In this document: piece after piece, positions 9,628 to 17,483 of the stretch
Position numbering within the stretch: the stretch's first letter is position 1
How the letters are laid out: every line of letters begins with the position of its first letter
Assembly (NCBI RefSeq): GCF_030315685.1
Contig: NZ_JASXSI010000011.1
Coordinates: 112,564-176,563 of the forward strand
Direction of reading: 5' to 3'
Source of the DNA: Gordonia sp. ABSL11-1
Lineage (GTDB): Bacteria > Actinomycetota > Actinomycetes > Mycobacteriales > Mycobacteriaceae
Length of the DNA stretch: 64,000 nt
Translations under genes and position numbers: made by a program
Notes under the pieces: model-generated
The model's input: only the letters and a program-made list of their open reading frames with translations
Database searches by the model: none
What the model was told of the DNA's origin: nothing

Positions 9628-10878
9628 TCAGGCGGCGACGGCGTCGAGGGTGAGTGTGCGTCTGCTGTAACTGGGTAACGCTCGTTGCTCGGGGTCGACG
9701 GTGGCCGGCGGTGTCAGCCAGGCGTGTTTGTCGGCGCCGATGAACACCTGCCAGCCGTTGTGGTGGACATCGGCGTGACACGACGGGCAGAGCAGGCAGC
9801 CGTTGTCCAGGCAGGTGTCACCACCCTCGCTCCAGTGGTCGATGTGGTGGGCATGGCACCGTTCGGCGGGCGCACCACACTTGATGCAGCACCTGTCGCG
9901 GATGTAGAGGGCTTTGCGTTGAGCCGGGGTGAACAGGCGTTTGTCGCGGCCCACGTCGAGCGGGACGGTCTCGCCGTCGACGAGCAAAGGTGTGATCGTC
10001 GGGTCGCAGGCCAGTCGATTCATCGTGGCGCGGGTGACCGATCCCATGAACTCCAGTGATGTCAAGGATGGCGCGTCGGCGGGAATGGTCAGTAGTACAT
10101 GCGTTCTCGGTGTCATGCTCACGTCGTTGCCTCCCCCGGCGGCAATATCCAGAAGGGTTTCCAAGGCGTCGGCGAGGCGTCGTTCAGTGGAACGCGCGTC
10201 AGCCGACCCGTCAGGTTCGGTCCTGGGTGTGCCGTAGCGTTCCATCGCAGCCTGGAATTTCTCGCCGACCTCGGCGTCCAGATCGGCCTCGACACGGAGC
10301 CGCCCGTCGGTGGTCTTGTTCTTGGTGAGTGTGTTGACGGTGCGGTCTTCGGCGGCGGGCACGCCGCCGTCGGTGTCGTCGGCGATCAGGTTGCCCAGGG
10401 TGCGGGCGCGGTCGCTGATCTCGGCGGGGGTGGCACCGGAGAAGTGCTGTCCGAGAAGATCTGTCACACTACTCAGACGCACGGCGTCGTCGATCGGTTC
10501 CGGTGATCTTTTCCCGATGTGCTCGATCCCGCGGACGATGGCGTCGGAATGTTCACTCGAGATGACGCCGTCGACGGCATGCGCCGTCAAGGTGGGGAGC
10601 AGTGCGAGCGCACCGGCGACACGGACGTAGCGTTGGGCGACGGACGGGGCAAAGCCCATGACGATCAACAACTCTCGCGTGGTGCGTCCGTGATCTTTCG
10701 CCACCCGCAGTCGGTCGAGTGTGCCGGTCAGTTGCGCGGCATGATGGTCGATGAGATTCCGGATCTGATACAGGGTGCGCATCTCCTCGAAGGCGCTCTG
10801 CCCGGTCATGGACTCGTGGTCGAGGTGGACGGCGCGTAGAGTGTCGCCGATGGCGATCAGTGATGTGGTCGATGACAT
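9628..10878 (-). CDS. DUF222 / 13E12-type HNH endonuclease-domain protein
   Basis: A 416-residue protein with an N-terminal DUF222-like helical region and a C-terminal HNH nuclease core: a CIKCG zinc-type pair, then CHAHHIDHWSEGG, then CPSCHADVHHNGW. This is the architecture of the mycobacterial 13E12 repeat family, which is multicopy in many Mycobacteriales genomes and behaves like a dispersed mobile or selfish gene; its biological role is not settled. It reads toward the NRPS genes and sits in a region with other signs of rearrangement. The ATG at 10878 is the first in a long open frame and gives the usual family length. No flanking terminal repeats were identified by eye. Confidence 0.9.
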   Translation of the reverse strand: MSSTTSLIAIGDTLRAVHLDHESMTGQSAFEEMRTLYQIRNLIDHHAAQLTGTLDRLRVAKDHGRTTRELLIVMGFAPSVAQRYVRVAGALALLPTLTAHAVDGVISSEHSDAIVRGIEHIGKRSPEPIDDAVRLSSVTDLLGQHFSGATPAEISDRARTLGNLIADDTDGGVPAAEDRTVNTLTKNKTTDGRLRVEADLDAEVGEKFQAAMERYGTPRTEPDGSADARSTERRLADALETLLDIAAGGGNDVSMTPRTHVLLTIPADAPSLTSLEFMGSVTRATMNRLACDPTITPLLVDGETVPLDVGRDKRLFTPAQRKALYIRDRCCIKCGAPAERCHAHHIDHWSEGGDTCLDNGCLLCPSCHADVHHNGWQVFIGADKHAWLTPPATVDPEQRALPSYSRRTLTLDAVAA

Positions 10879-11454
10879 GGCGGCCCCCCGAATGACAGAA
10901 CAGGACAGCAGGACTCAGGTGTCTCAGGTGTTCTGTGCACGGGCCGGCAGATGGACACGGGGCGCGCTACGTCTTCTTCTTTCCTGCTGGTGACAACACT
11001 ACGACATGGCACCGACAAGATCGATCAGAGCGAGATCGCGACGAGAGGCGACCCGCAATGGCAACCCGGATACACATCGTGTCGAGCCGATAGGGCAGGC
11101 GCATACAGCACCGCGGGTACCACGTCGAGGTCCGCTGGGCGGGCCGGCGCTGAGTACTCGCGCTTGAGGTGTTGTATCTCGGGGCGTGTAGGGGATCGGC
11201 CGCCTCGGGGCCTCAAGCTCGGCAACGCCTGCGTGAGCTGCAGAGTGCGACGTGGCTGGGTGTCGGCACCCCCTCGACGACGGCCTTGTTCATGGTGAAC
11301 GTCTGCGAACGCCTCGACCCGAAGCAGGGTCCCAACAGCAGGAGTGGTCGAACCTCGCTGGGGCGTGTAATGCGATCGGTGAATAGGCGAGGTTGCCTGC
11401 GGCGGTTCGGTATCGCGGAATACCTGCGCGACAGTACAGTCGCGCTCTACCGCA
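10879..11454. other. Gene-free stretch between HNH gene and monooxygenase stump
   Basis: About 575 bp without an ORF I can relate to a family on either strand. Short ORFs occur (for example 11025-11225 minus) but lack domain character and good start signals. The stretch probably contains the upstream region of the HNH gene and the debris or breakpoint that removed the 5' two thirds of the monooxygenase gene beginning near 11455. No clear inverted repeats, tRNA or integrase remnant was seen. Confidence 0.5.
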
Positions 11455-12000
11455 GCGGTCGAGATCGATCACACCTCCGCGCCGTCCACCGGCGAGAAGC
11501 TCGAGGCCGACGTGATCGTCACCGCGACCGGCCTGAACATGCGTCTGTTCGGTGGGGTCGACATCACCGTCGACGGACGCCCCGTCGACCTCTCCACCTC
11601 TGTCGTGTATCGCGGGATGATGCTCTCCGGCGTCCCGAACTGGGTGATGGCAGTCGGCTACACCAAGTCGTCCTGGACGCTGAAGATCGGTCTCCTCGGC
11701 AAGAGCTTCATCGAACTGCTGCGCCACATGGACGCTCGCGGGTACGACACCGCGACAGCCGTTGCCCCTGACGGCACCGGCACTGCGCCGATCATCGACC
11801 TCGACGCGGGCTACATGCTGCGCGCCAAGCACGCCCTGCCCCGCCAGGGCGACGAGATGCCGTGGCAGATCAAGAACGTGTTCATCGAGGACCGGAAGAT
11901 GTTTCGCGGCAGTGTGGTCACCGATGCCCTTGAATTCAGTTCTCGCCTCGATCGTGAGTTCGACAGCGGCCGTGCCACAGTGGAAGGCGCAGGACGGTGA
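11455..12000 (+). pseudogene. C-terminal remnant of a Baeyer-Villiger-type flavin monooxygenase
   Basis: From about 11455 the frame matches the C-terminal third of EthA-like flavin monooxygenases: EKLEADVIVTATGLNM, then VYRGMMLSGVPNW, VGYTKSSWTLK, LLRHMDARGY and AGYMLRAKHALPRQG. The N-terminal FAD-binding GxGxxG, the family fingerprint and the NADPH site are missing, and upstream sequence in the same frame loses resemblance near 11440-11455. Translation could only begin at an internal GTG (11512), giving about 162 residues without a flavin site. It ends in a GTGA overlap with an esterase gene, preserving an ancestral monooxygenase-hydrolase operon in which the hydrolase would cleave the ester product. 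Non-functional as an oxygenase by inference. Confidence 0.8.
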
Positions 12001-13055
12001 CGGTCATCGATCGGCCGACCACGGTGGAGATCGCCGGCACGCTGACGGCCGCAGAGTGGATGCAGCGCACGCTGTTCACGGCCATCGGGCGGGTGCCCGA
12101 CGCGATTCTGCGGCGGGTTGTGCCGCCGGTGGTCAACTCCGACAGAGACGCCATGGCGCCGGAGATCGCGCTGCTCATGAAAGCGGCAGCGGCCGGACCG
12201 GATTTCAGCGATGGCACGCTGGCCGAGGCGCGCGCGTCGATGGACAACGACTGCCGAGTCTTCGCCGACGATGCTCCGGCGATGGACGTCGCCGACATCG
12301 CTCTCCCGAGCGGGATCCGCGCGAGTCTGTATCGTCCGGCCAGGCGGTCCGACGGACTGGTCGTGTTCCTGCACGGCGGAGGATTCGTGTTGGGCAGCCG
12401 AGCGGGGTACGACGCCCCGGTGCGTCTCATCGCCGACCGAGCCGGTGTCGCCGTGTTGTCGGTCGAGTATCGGCTGGCGCCGGAGGCGCGGTTCCCCGGT
12501 CCGGTCGACGATGCGGCCGAGGCATGGCGATTCGCGGTCGAGCACGCATCCGAGTGGGGGATCGATCCGCAACGGATCATTCTGCTCGGCGACAGCGCGG
12601 GGGCGAATCTCTGTGCGGTACTGGCCAATGACCTGGCCGGCGAAGAGCGTCGTCCACTGATGCAGGTGCTGATGTACCCGGTGGTCGACGCCGTCGGCAC
12701 CCATTCGTCCCGCACCGAGTTCGCGGACAACCCGGCGCTGACAGCGAAGCAGATCGCCTGGCTGTCGGGGCTGTATTTACCCGAGGGCCATCCAGAATGG
12801 GACCCACGCGTGTCCCCACTACACGCCGACGATCTGTCCGGAGCACCTCCGACGCTCATCACGGTTGCCGGATTCGACCCGCTGCGTGATGAGGCGATCG
12901 CGTACGCCCAGCGGTTGGCCGCGGCGGGCGTTCCGACCCGACTGATGCGTGAAGGTGGCCTGGTCCACGGCTACATCTCACTGACACGGATCAGCCGCGC
13001 AGCACGCGGTGCTGTGGACCGTGTCGCAGATGCGATCGCGGGTGCACTCGGATAA
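11997..13055 (+). CDS. Alpha/beta hydrolase (hormone-sensitive-lipase family esterase)
   Basis: A 352-residue cytosolic esterase. It has the HSL-family oxyanion motif HGGG near residue 126, the nucleophile elbow GDSAG (Ser near 200), an acid in GFDPLRDE (Asp near 294) and the catalytic His in VHGY near 323. The GTG start overlaps the stop of the preceding monooxygenase stump by 4 nt, suggesting that it originally worked on esters made by that enzyme. Such pairs are common in actinobacterial ketone and sterol catabolism. With the upstream gene broken, its expression now depends on whatever promoter lies in 10.9-11.9 kb. Substrate unknown. Confidence 0.9.
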   Translation: MTVIDRPTTVEIAGTLTAAEWMQRTLFTAIGRVPDAILRRVVPPVVNSDRDAMAPEIALLMKAAAAGPDFSDGTLAEARASMDNDCRVFADDAPAMDVADIALPSGIRASLYRPARRSDGLVVFLHGGGFVLGSRAGYDAPVRLIADRAGVAVLSVEYRLAPEARFPGPVDDAAEAWRFAVEHASEWGIDPQRIILLGDSAGANLCAVLANDLAGEERRPLMQVLMYPVVDAVGTHSSRTEFADNPALTAKQIAWLSGLYLPEGHPEWDPRVSPLHADDLSGAPPTLITVAGFDPLRDEAIAYAQRLAAAGVPTRLMREGGLVHGYISLTRISRAARGAVDRVADAIAGALG

Positions 13056-13068
13056 TCCGTCGCGGGCA

Positions 13069-13704
13069 TCATCCCCAGTGTGCGCGACGCGCCGTCACCA
13101 CCACCGCCGGAAACCGGTGCTGACCATCCGGACGGCTTGCGATCCGCCACATCTCGTCGAACCCGGCGTCGGCCAGCGTCGCCGACAACCGATCAGCCGG
13201 CCAGCGCCACGCCCGTGCGACCACGTGGTCGAACTCCGCGATCGCATCTCCGTCGGTGCTCTGGGTGGCGATGCTGACCACCGAACCGGGTGCCATCCGG
13301 GTCGCCCATTCCCGCAGGATCACGGATACCTCGTCGGGCGGGACGTGAATCAGGCTGAAACGGGCCAGGATTGCGGAGATTGTGACGTCCGTGAGCTCGG
13401 GAGAGTTCAGGTGCGCATCGTCGGCGACGAACCGCAGGTCGGGATGATGGCCGCGGGCGATCCGCAACATCTCGTGACTCGGATCGATCCCGATCACCGC
13501 CAGGCCGAACGTGCCGAGATCGGCCATGACATGTCCTGTCCCGCAACCAACGTCGAGTACAGTGCCGCCGGCGCCCAGGGTGTGCACCTCGTCGGCGAAC
13601 GCCGCGACGGCGTGTCGCTCCCACGCCGATCCGTATGCCGTGGGGAACGTCTCGTCGTACAACTCGGCGAGCGCGTCGTACCCCGGTTGCGCCGCCGAGG
13701 TCAC
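13069..13704 (-). CDS. Class I SAM-dependent methyltransferase
   Basis: Small Rossmann-fold methyltransferase of about 211 residues with motif I VLDVGCGTGH, an acidic end of beta-2 in IGIDPS, and a motif IV region FSLIHVPPDE. I place the start at GTG 13704, because it makes a 4-nt GTGA overlap with the stop of the SagB-like gene; an ATG at 13743 would give 13 more residues but a 43-nt overlap. It is the last gene of the iron-box operon. No substrate can be read from the sequence; modification of a small molecule linked to the neighbouring oxidoreductase is inference. Confidence 0.85.
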   Translation of the reverse strand: MTSAAQPGYDALAELYDETFPTAYGSAWERHAVAAFADEVHTLGAGGTVLDVGCGTGHVMADLGTFGLAVIGIDPSHEMLRIARGHHPDLRFVADDAHLNSPELTDVTISAILARFSLIHVPPDEVSVILREWATRMAPGSVVSIATQSTDGDAIAEFDHVVARAWRWPADRLSATLADAGFDEMWRIASRPDGQHRFPAVVVTARRAHWG

Positions 13705-15056
13705 CGTCGCGGCGTTCCGACGACGAAGCTCCCGACGTTGCATTCGAGGAGTTCGTCGGTGCCGGTCGCGGCGGCGAAGGCGGCGGTGTCACCGTAGCCT
13801 TGCGCGACACCGCCCAGACCCATCGCGGTGGCGGTCAGGTACAGCGTCTGGGTCAGCACGCCGACGTGTTTGAGGATGACGGCGTACGGCATCTGCTCGT
13901 AGGTCCACATGATGCGGCCGGCGCGCGCGGCGAGGACGAACAGGACCTGGGGGAGTCGGCCGTCGGTCAGGGTGAGTGCTGCCGGCGCGATCAGGCGGGT
14001 GACCGCGGGATCGTCGTAGGGTGCGACCGGCCTGAGCGCATGATCATACGAATCATAGTGATACATACCGGATTCCACACCGTCGGCGATGCGGATGACC
14101 GGATAGATCTCGAGTTCGTAGAGTGACCCGCCGGACGGGAACGGTCGTGACGGGAGTTCCTCGGGCACCGCGCGGTCGGCGTTGATGGTCCGGACACGCC
14201 GGGTGCGGGCGCACCGGTAGAGCAGTTCGCCGAGCTGCTCGGCGGTGACGGGATGGTCGTCGTCGAAGTCGCGTACCGACGTGCGGTCCTCGACGACGGC
14301 GGTGAGTGGCCGATCGTCGGTGCGCAGCGCGTCCAGATCGGGGGTGGGTAGGGGCGTGGGCTCACCCGGGTACGAATCCCGCCGGGCGGGAACGGGTTCG
14401 AACGACCCGTCGGCCCATCGGGTCGGCCCGAATGCAGCCCAACTCGTACCACGGTCGCCGACGGTGCTGCGCCGGTGGAACCAGAGCTCGTGCGGGCTCC
14501 AACTCCGGGTCGCGAAGCGCTCGTCCTCGTCATCGCCGACGACGGCGTGACCCGACCACACGAGATCCGCGAGCAACCGTTCCCGGGCGGCTGGCGCGAG
14601 CGTGTCCGGGCCGTCGTCGAGCCCGGTCAGGACGGTGAGCACGCCCGGGTCGCGCACCGCGATGTCGCACCATGCCCGCGGATTCTCGGCCACGACGTCG
14701 TCGCCGGTACGCCGGATGACGGTGAACCGGGAGACCCGGACATCGGTCGGGACGTCGTCGGAACGAACGGGTGGTCGGCGAAAGGGCCTGATGGAGTACA
14801 GCTCACGGTCGCCGAGGGTTGCGGTCATGGCGATCGCGCCGGCGTCGACCAGCCGATCGCGCAACGCGGCGATGGTCGTGTCCGCGTCGTCGATCTCGAC
14901 GGGACCGCTGTTGAGCCGACGCAGGAAGGCGACCTGCCTGCGGTCGAGTCCGTCGAGCCGCTGTTTGGCCGGGAGCACGACCGCGACCCCGCCGCCGCCG
15001 AGGAGGAACCGAGCCCCCTCGGTGAGGGCGTAGGTGAACTGCACTGTCGAGGTCAT
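13701..15056 (-). CDS. SagB-type / nitroreductase-fold FMN-dependent dehydrogenase
   Basis: A 451-residue protein. The C-terminal half carries the SagB/ThcOx pattern: RTSVRDFDDDHPVTAEQLGELL, FPSGGSLYELEIYPVI, YDSYDHALRPV and GGVAQGYGD, the nitroreductase-fold FMN site that in relatives oxidises thiazolines or oxazolines to azoles. The N-terminal half is a divergent domain often seen in stand-alone members. It lies between an iron-siderophore-type binding lipoprotein and a methyltransferase, with no YcaO cyclodehydratase or precursor peptide nearby, so a classic azole-peptide cluster is unlikely. Action on an NRPS- or siderophore-derived heterocycle is an inference. The ATG at 15056 overlaps the stop of a preceding mini-ORF. 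Confidence 0.8.
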   Translation of the reverse strand: MTSTVQFTYALTEGARFLLGGGGVAVVLPAKQRLDGLDRRQVAFLRRLNSGPVEIDDADTTIAALRDRLVDAGAIAMTATLGDRELYSIRPFRRPPVRSDDVPTDVRVSRFTVIRRTGDDVVAENPRAWCDIAVRDPGVLTVLTGLDDGPDTLAPAARERLLADLVWSGHAVVGDDEDERFATRSWSPHELWFHRRSTVGDRGTSWAAFGPTRWADGSFEPVPARRDSYPGEPTPLPTPDLDALRTDDRPLTAVVEDRTSVRDFDDDHPVTAEQLGELLYRCARTRRVRTINADRAVPEELPSRPFPSGGSLYELEIYPVIRIADGVESGMYHYDSYDHALRPVAPYDDPAVTRLIAPAALTLTDGRLPQVLFVLAARAGRIMWTYEQMPYAVILKHVGVLTQTLYLTATAMGLGGVAQGYGDTAAFAAATGTDELLECNVGSFVVGTPRR

Positions 15057-15106
15057 CGGGCGGTGGTCATCGGCACGGGATCATCGGCACGGGGGTCATC
15101 GACATG
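15054..15106 (-). other. Chain of two mini-ORFs between binding protein and SagB gene
   Basis: After the lipoprotein stop (15110-15112) an ATG at 15106 opens a 12-codon ORF, MSMTPVPMIPCR. Its TGA overlaps (ATGA) the start of a 5-codon ORF, MTTAR, whose TGA overlaps (ATGA) the SagB start at 15056. The stretch consists of degenerate repeats of GATGACCCCGTGCC. It may let ribosomes walk across the gap by termination-reinitiation, or may simply reflect a GATGACC repeat. Confidence 0.4.
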
Positions 15107-15109
15107 CGA

Positions 15110-16087
15110 TCAGCGCGACGCCTGCTCGAGCGCGGGGTTCATCTTGTCCAGCAGATACGGGATGGACAGCGGTGTCGGCTCGTTGAGACCGCCGATCTCG
15201 GCCACCGACATCCGGCTCACGGCCCCGGTGCGCACCGATCTCAGGTTCCGGTAGCCGGGTAGCTTCTCCAGCGACGACATCAGCTGATCGGTGTTCGCGG
15301 TGATCACGAGCAGATCGGAGTTCAGCAACGGCACGTTCTCCGTGGAGATCGGGAACCGCGGCTGACCGTTCTTGCGGAACTCGGCCACCAGCGCCGGCGC
15401 GATGTTCATGCCCAGCGACCGGAAGAGGTAGGTCGCACCGTCGTCGGGGTCGCCCAGCACCTGGATCTGGTCCGCCGAGTACATGTAGGCCATCGTGTAG
15501 GTCTTGCCGTTGAGGCCGGGCAGGCGATCCTTGGTGGCGTTGATCTTCCCGTCGACCCCTGCCGTGATCTCCTTGGCCTTGTCCGGCTGGCGCAGCACGG
15601 TACCCAGGAACGTCACCATGTCCTGCCAGGGGTCGATCTGCTTGCCGGTGATGCCGGGGATGGTGGGGGCGAGCTTGGAGACGCTGTCGTAGACCTCCGG
15701 CTGGCCGTCGGCCATGTACGACGTTGCGAGGATGAGATCCGGCTTCGCCTTCGCGACCTGCCCGACGATGTCCTCGGTGCTGATCGGGGTCGAGTCCTTC
15801 AGCCCCTCTCTCGACCACGGCGACGGGTTGCCGGTCAGCACCTGGATGTTGTCGAGGTAGGCGACCGGGGTGACACCGAAGGCCAAGGTCACGTCGATCC
15901 ACTGCGCGCCGAGCGCGACGATCCGCTTCGGGGTGCCGTTGATCGTCACCGACCCCTTCGACGTATTGACCTGGATCGGTGCGCCGTCGTTCTCCGCTTC
16001 GTCGGGGGAACTGCACCCGCTGATGGCCAGGGTCGCGATCACGAGCGTGGCGATCGACAGGAACAGAACGCGGAGCGCACGAGTCAT
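15110..16087 (-). CDS. Iron-siderophore ABC transporter substrate-binding lipoprotein
   Basis: A 325-residue FecB/FhuD-type periplasmic binding protein. The signal peptide ends in a lipobox ISGC, with lipidation at Cys25. The mature protein carries the usual features of the family: PKRIVALGAQWIDVTLAFGV, a long central helix, and a C-terminal lobe beginning QPRFPIST. It should capture a ferric siderophore outside the membrane and hand it to an ABC permease, which is not in this window. The ATG at 16087 is overlapped by a DtxR/IdeR-type iron box, so repression by iron is strongly suggested. It heads a minus-strand operon with the SagB-like enzyme and a methyltransferase. The actual ligand is unknown. 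Confidence 0.88.
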   Translation of the reverse strand: MTRALRVLFLSIATLVIATLAISGCSSPDEAENDGAPIQVNTSKGSVTINGTPKRIVALGAQWIDVTLAFGVTPVAYLDNIQVLTGNPSPWSREGLKDSTPISTEDIVGQVAKAKPDLILATSYMADGQPEVYDSVSKLAPTIPGITGKQIDPWQDMVTFLGTVLRQPDKAKEITAGVDGKINATKDRLPGLNGKTYTMAYMYSADQIQVLGDPDDGATYLFRSLGMNIAPALVAEFRKNGQPRFPISTENVPLLNSDLLVITANTDQLMSSLEKLPGYRNLRSVRTGAVSRMSVAEIGGLNEPTPLSIPYLLDKMNPALEQASR

Positions 16088-16104
16088 GCGTGCAGCCTAA
16101 CCTA
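16086..16104 (-). promoter_or_regulatory. IdeR/DtxR iron box overlapping the binding-protein start
   Basis: Read on the minus strand the 19 bases are TTAGGTTAGGCTGCACGCA. The first 12 match the mycobacterial IdeR consensus TTAGGTTAGGCTAACCTAA exactly and 14 of 19 match overall. The box overlaps the A and T of the start codon, leaving no room for a Shine-Dalgarno sequence, so the transcript is probably leaderless or nearly so. Confidence 0.75.
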
Positions 16105-16151
16105 AGACCGAAGGTCCGCGACACCGGCGTCGGCCCGTGGACCTGCGATGC

Positions 16152-16183
16152 TAACGGTAGTAGACATGGTAGAGTTGCCGTTA
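16152..16183 (+). promoter_or_regulatory. Candidate operator/promoter of the RES toxin-antitoxin pair
   Basis: An AT-rich island ahead of the antitoxin. TAACGG (16152-16157) is mirrored by CCGTTA (16178-16183), and GGTAG is repeated directly at 16156 and 16168. It lies just upstream of the GGAGG at 16187-16191. Autorepression by the antitoxin, normal for such modules, could use it. No promoter hexamers can be fixed with confidence. Confidence 0.4.
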
Positions 16184-16198
16184 ATAGGAGGTGGGTCA

Positions 16199-16810
16199 GT
16201 GTCGGACCTCGATGAAGACCTCGATCGCTTGATCCGGGACCGGTTCGGTTTCGGGCGCGATGAGCTCGTGCATGCGTTGCGGACTTTGCCGGTGCATCGG
16301 TCTTGGGCGGCACGATTGACCGACGCGGAGGCCCGCCTGCTCGATGACGCGGGATTCACCGAAGATCCGGATGATCGCGCAGAGGTCGCAGCCAGCACGA
16401 CGGCGCGGATGGCGCGGCTCTACAGCACCGCCTACCCTGCCGCCGAGGTGGCGGCCGGGCTCGGCGTATCTGATTCGCGTGTACGTCAACTTCGTCTCGC
16501 GCATACATTGTGGGCGATCGACGATGGCGGGTCGTGGGTGTTCCCGGTTCTGCAGTTCGAACTGATCCATCGGACAGACCCATCTGGCCGTGAAGTCAGC
16601 GAGTTCGCACAGGTCCGTGGGCTGGACAAGGTGTTTCCGCACCTCCTGACACGAGGACTGCACCCTCTCTCTGTTGCCGGCTTCCTCGAGTCCCCTCAGC
16701 CGGAGTTGCAGATCGCTGGGCAGCCGCAGGCGGTGCGCGAATGGTTGCGCGGCAGACAACCCGTGGAGCCGGTACTTCGCCTGCTCGAGGTCGGTGATTG
16801 GGCCGCCTGA
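16199..16810 (+). CDS. Antitoxin-like DNA-binding protein of a RES toxin-antitoxin pair
   Basis: About 203 residues. I choose GTG 16199, because GGAGG lies 7 nt ahead; the upstream in-frame ATGs at 16148 and 16166 lack such a site. A helix-turn-helix-like segment YPAAEVAAGLGVSDSRVRQL sits in the middle, and the C-terminal part (HPLSVAGFLESPQPEL, then AVREWLRG) has the shape of the toxin-binding region in RES-partner antitoxins. The stop overlaps the toxin ATG by one base (TGATG), which couples their synthesis. Inferred job: bind and silence the RES enzyme and repress the operon. It is more divergent than MbcA-type antitoxins, so the label rests partly on context. Confidence 0.7.
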   Translation: MSDLDEDLDRLIRDRFGFGRDELVHALRTLPVHRSWAARLTDAEARLLDDAGFTEDPDDRAEVAASTTARMARLYSTAYPAAEVAAGLGVSDSRVRQLRLAHTLWAIDDGGSWVFPVLQFELIHRTDPSGREVSEFAQVRGLDKVFPHLLTRGLHPLSVAGFLESPQPELQIAGQPQAVREWLRGRQPVEPVLRLLEVGDWAA

Positions 16811-17463
16811 TGGCTTCCACTCCGATGTTGCCCGATCCGCCAGAGCCGGAAGCATTGCGGGCGCTGGGCATTCGCGACGAAGAAGTGCGCGTCATCGATG
16901 TCGGCGAGGTGTGGTGGCGGGTCCACCGCACACTCGGCGCCCACGTACTCGCGTGGAATGCGCTCCGCACCTACGGGCCGGTTCTGCGGTTCGATCCCCA
17001 TCATCTTCCTGCTGGCGAGGATCCCGTCGGCCGTGGTGTCTGGTACGGGGCGTCGACCCCGGATGGCGCACTCGCCGAGGCCTTCCAGACCGACCGGACA
17101 ATCGATCGCGACCGCGATCGGCCTTACCTGACCGGACTGTCGTTCGCCCGCCCGGTCACCGTGATCGACGTTGCCATCGACAGCAAAGGAGCCTGGGCCA
17201 CCCGCGTAGGTGGCACCTACGCCCTGTCGACCGGGCAGCACCACACCAGCCAACGTTGGGCCCGACACATCGTCGAGGCCCACCCCGACATCGACGGCTT
17301 GCGCTACAACAGTCGCTTCGCCGGCGCGCCCTGCCTGGCACTGTTCACTCCAGCTGGGAGCGCGATGCCGGATCGGCCGGAGCTGTCCTTACCTCTGACG
17401 CACCCTGATCTCGCCGTCCGGATCGCCGGCGCCGCAAGACGACTCGGATACTCCGTCATCTAG
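16810..17463 (+). CDS. RES-domain toxin (NAD-consuming family)
   Basis: 217 residues from ATG 16810, which overlaps the antitoxin stop; a TTG at 16798 would add only four residues. The three family-defining positions are visible: Arg37 in WWRVHR, Glu90 in ALAEAF and Ser168 in RYNSR, with GRGVWYGA between the first two. Characterised members such as the M. tuberculosis MbcT toxin degrade NAD+, halting growth when the antitoxin fails. The gene ends 20 bp before the convergent xthA stop. The module is not part of the otherwise conserved chromosomal gene order around it and is probably acquired. Confidence 0.85.
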   Translation: MASTPMLPDPPEPEALRALGIRDEEVRVIDVGEVWWRVHRTLGAHVLAWNALRTYGPVLRFDPHHLPAGEDPVGRGVWYGASTPDGALAEAFQTDRTIDRDRDRPYLTGLSFARPVTVIDVAIDSKGAWATRVGGTYALSTGQHHTSQRWARHIVEAHPDIDGLRYNSRFAGAPCLALFTPAGSAMPDRPELSLPLTHPDLAVRIAGAARRLGYSVI

Positions 17464-17483
17464 TTCCAGGTCTCGCAAAGTCG

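Noticed and set aside
9685..10506. Several plus-strand ORFs opposite the HNH gene
   Set aside because: They are shadows of the DUF222/HNH coding sequence and carry no motif.
11025..11225. A 66-codon minus-strand ORF in the gene-free stretch
   Set aside because: No ribosome site, no recognisable family and a basic, Pro/Arg-rich composition typical of non-coding GC-rich DNA.
13069..15056. SagB-like gene as part of a classic thiazole/oxazole-modified peptide cluster
   Set aside because: There is no YcaO cyclodehydratase, no precursor peptide and no dedicated exporter nearby; the iron box and binding lipoprotein point elsewhere.
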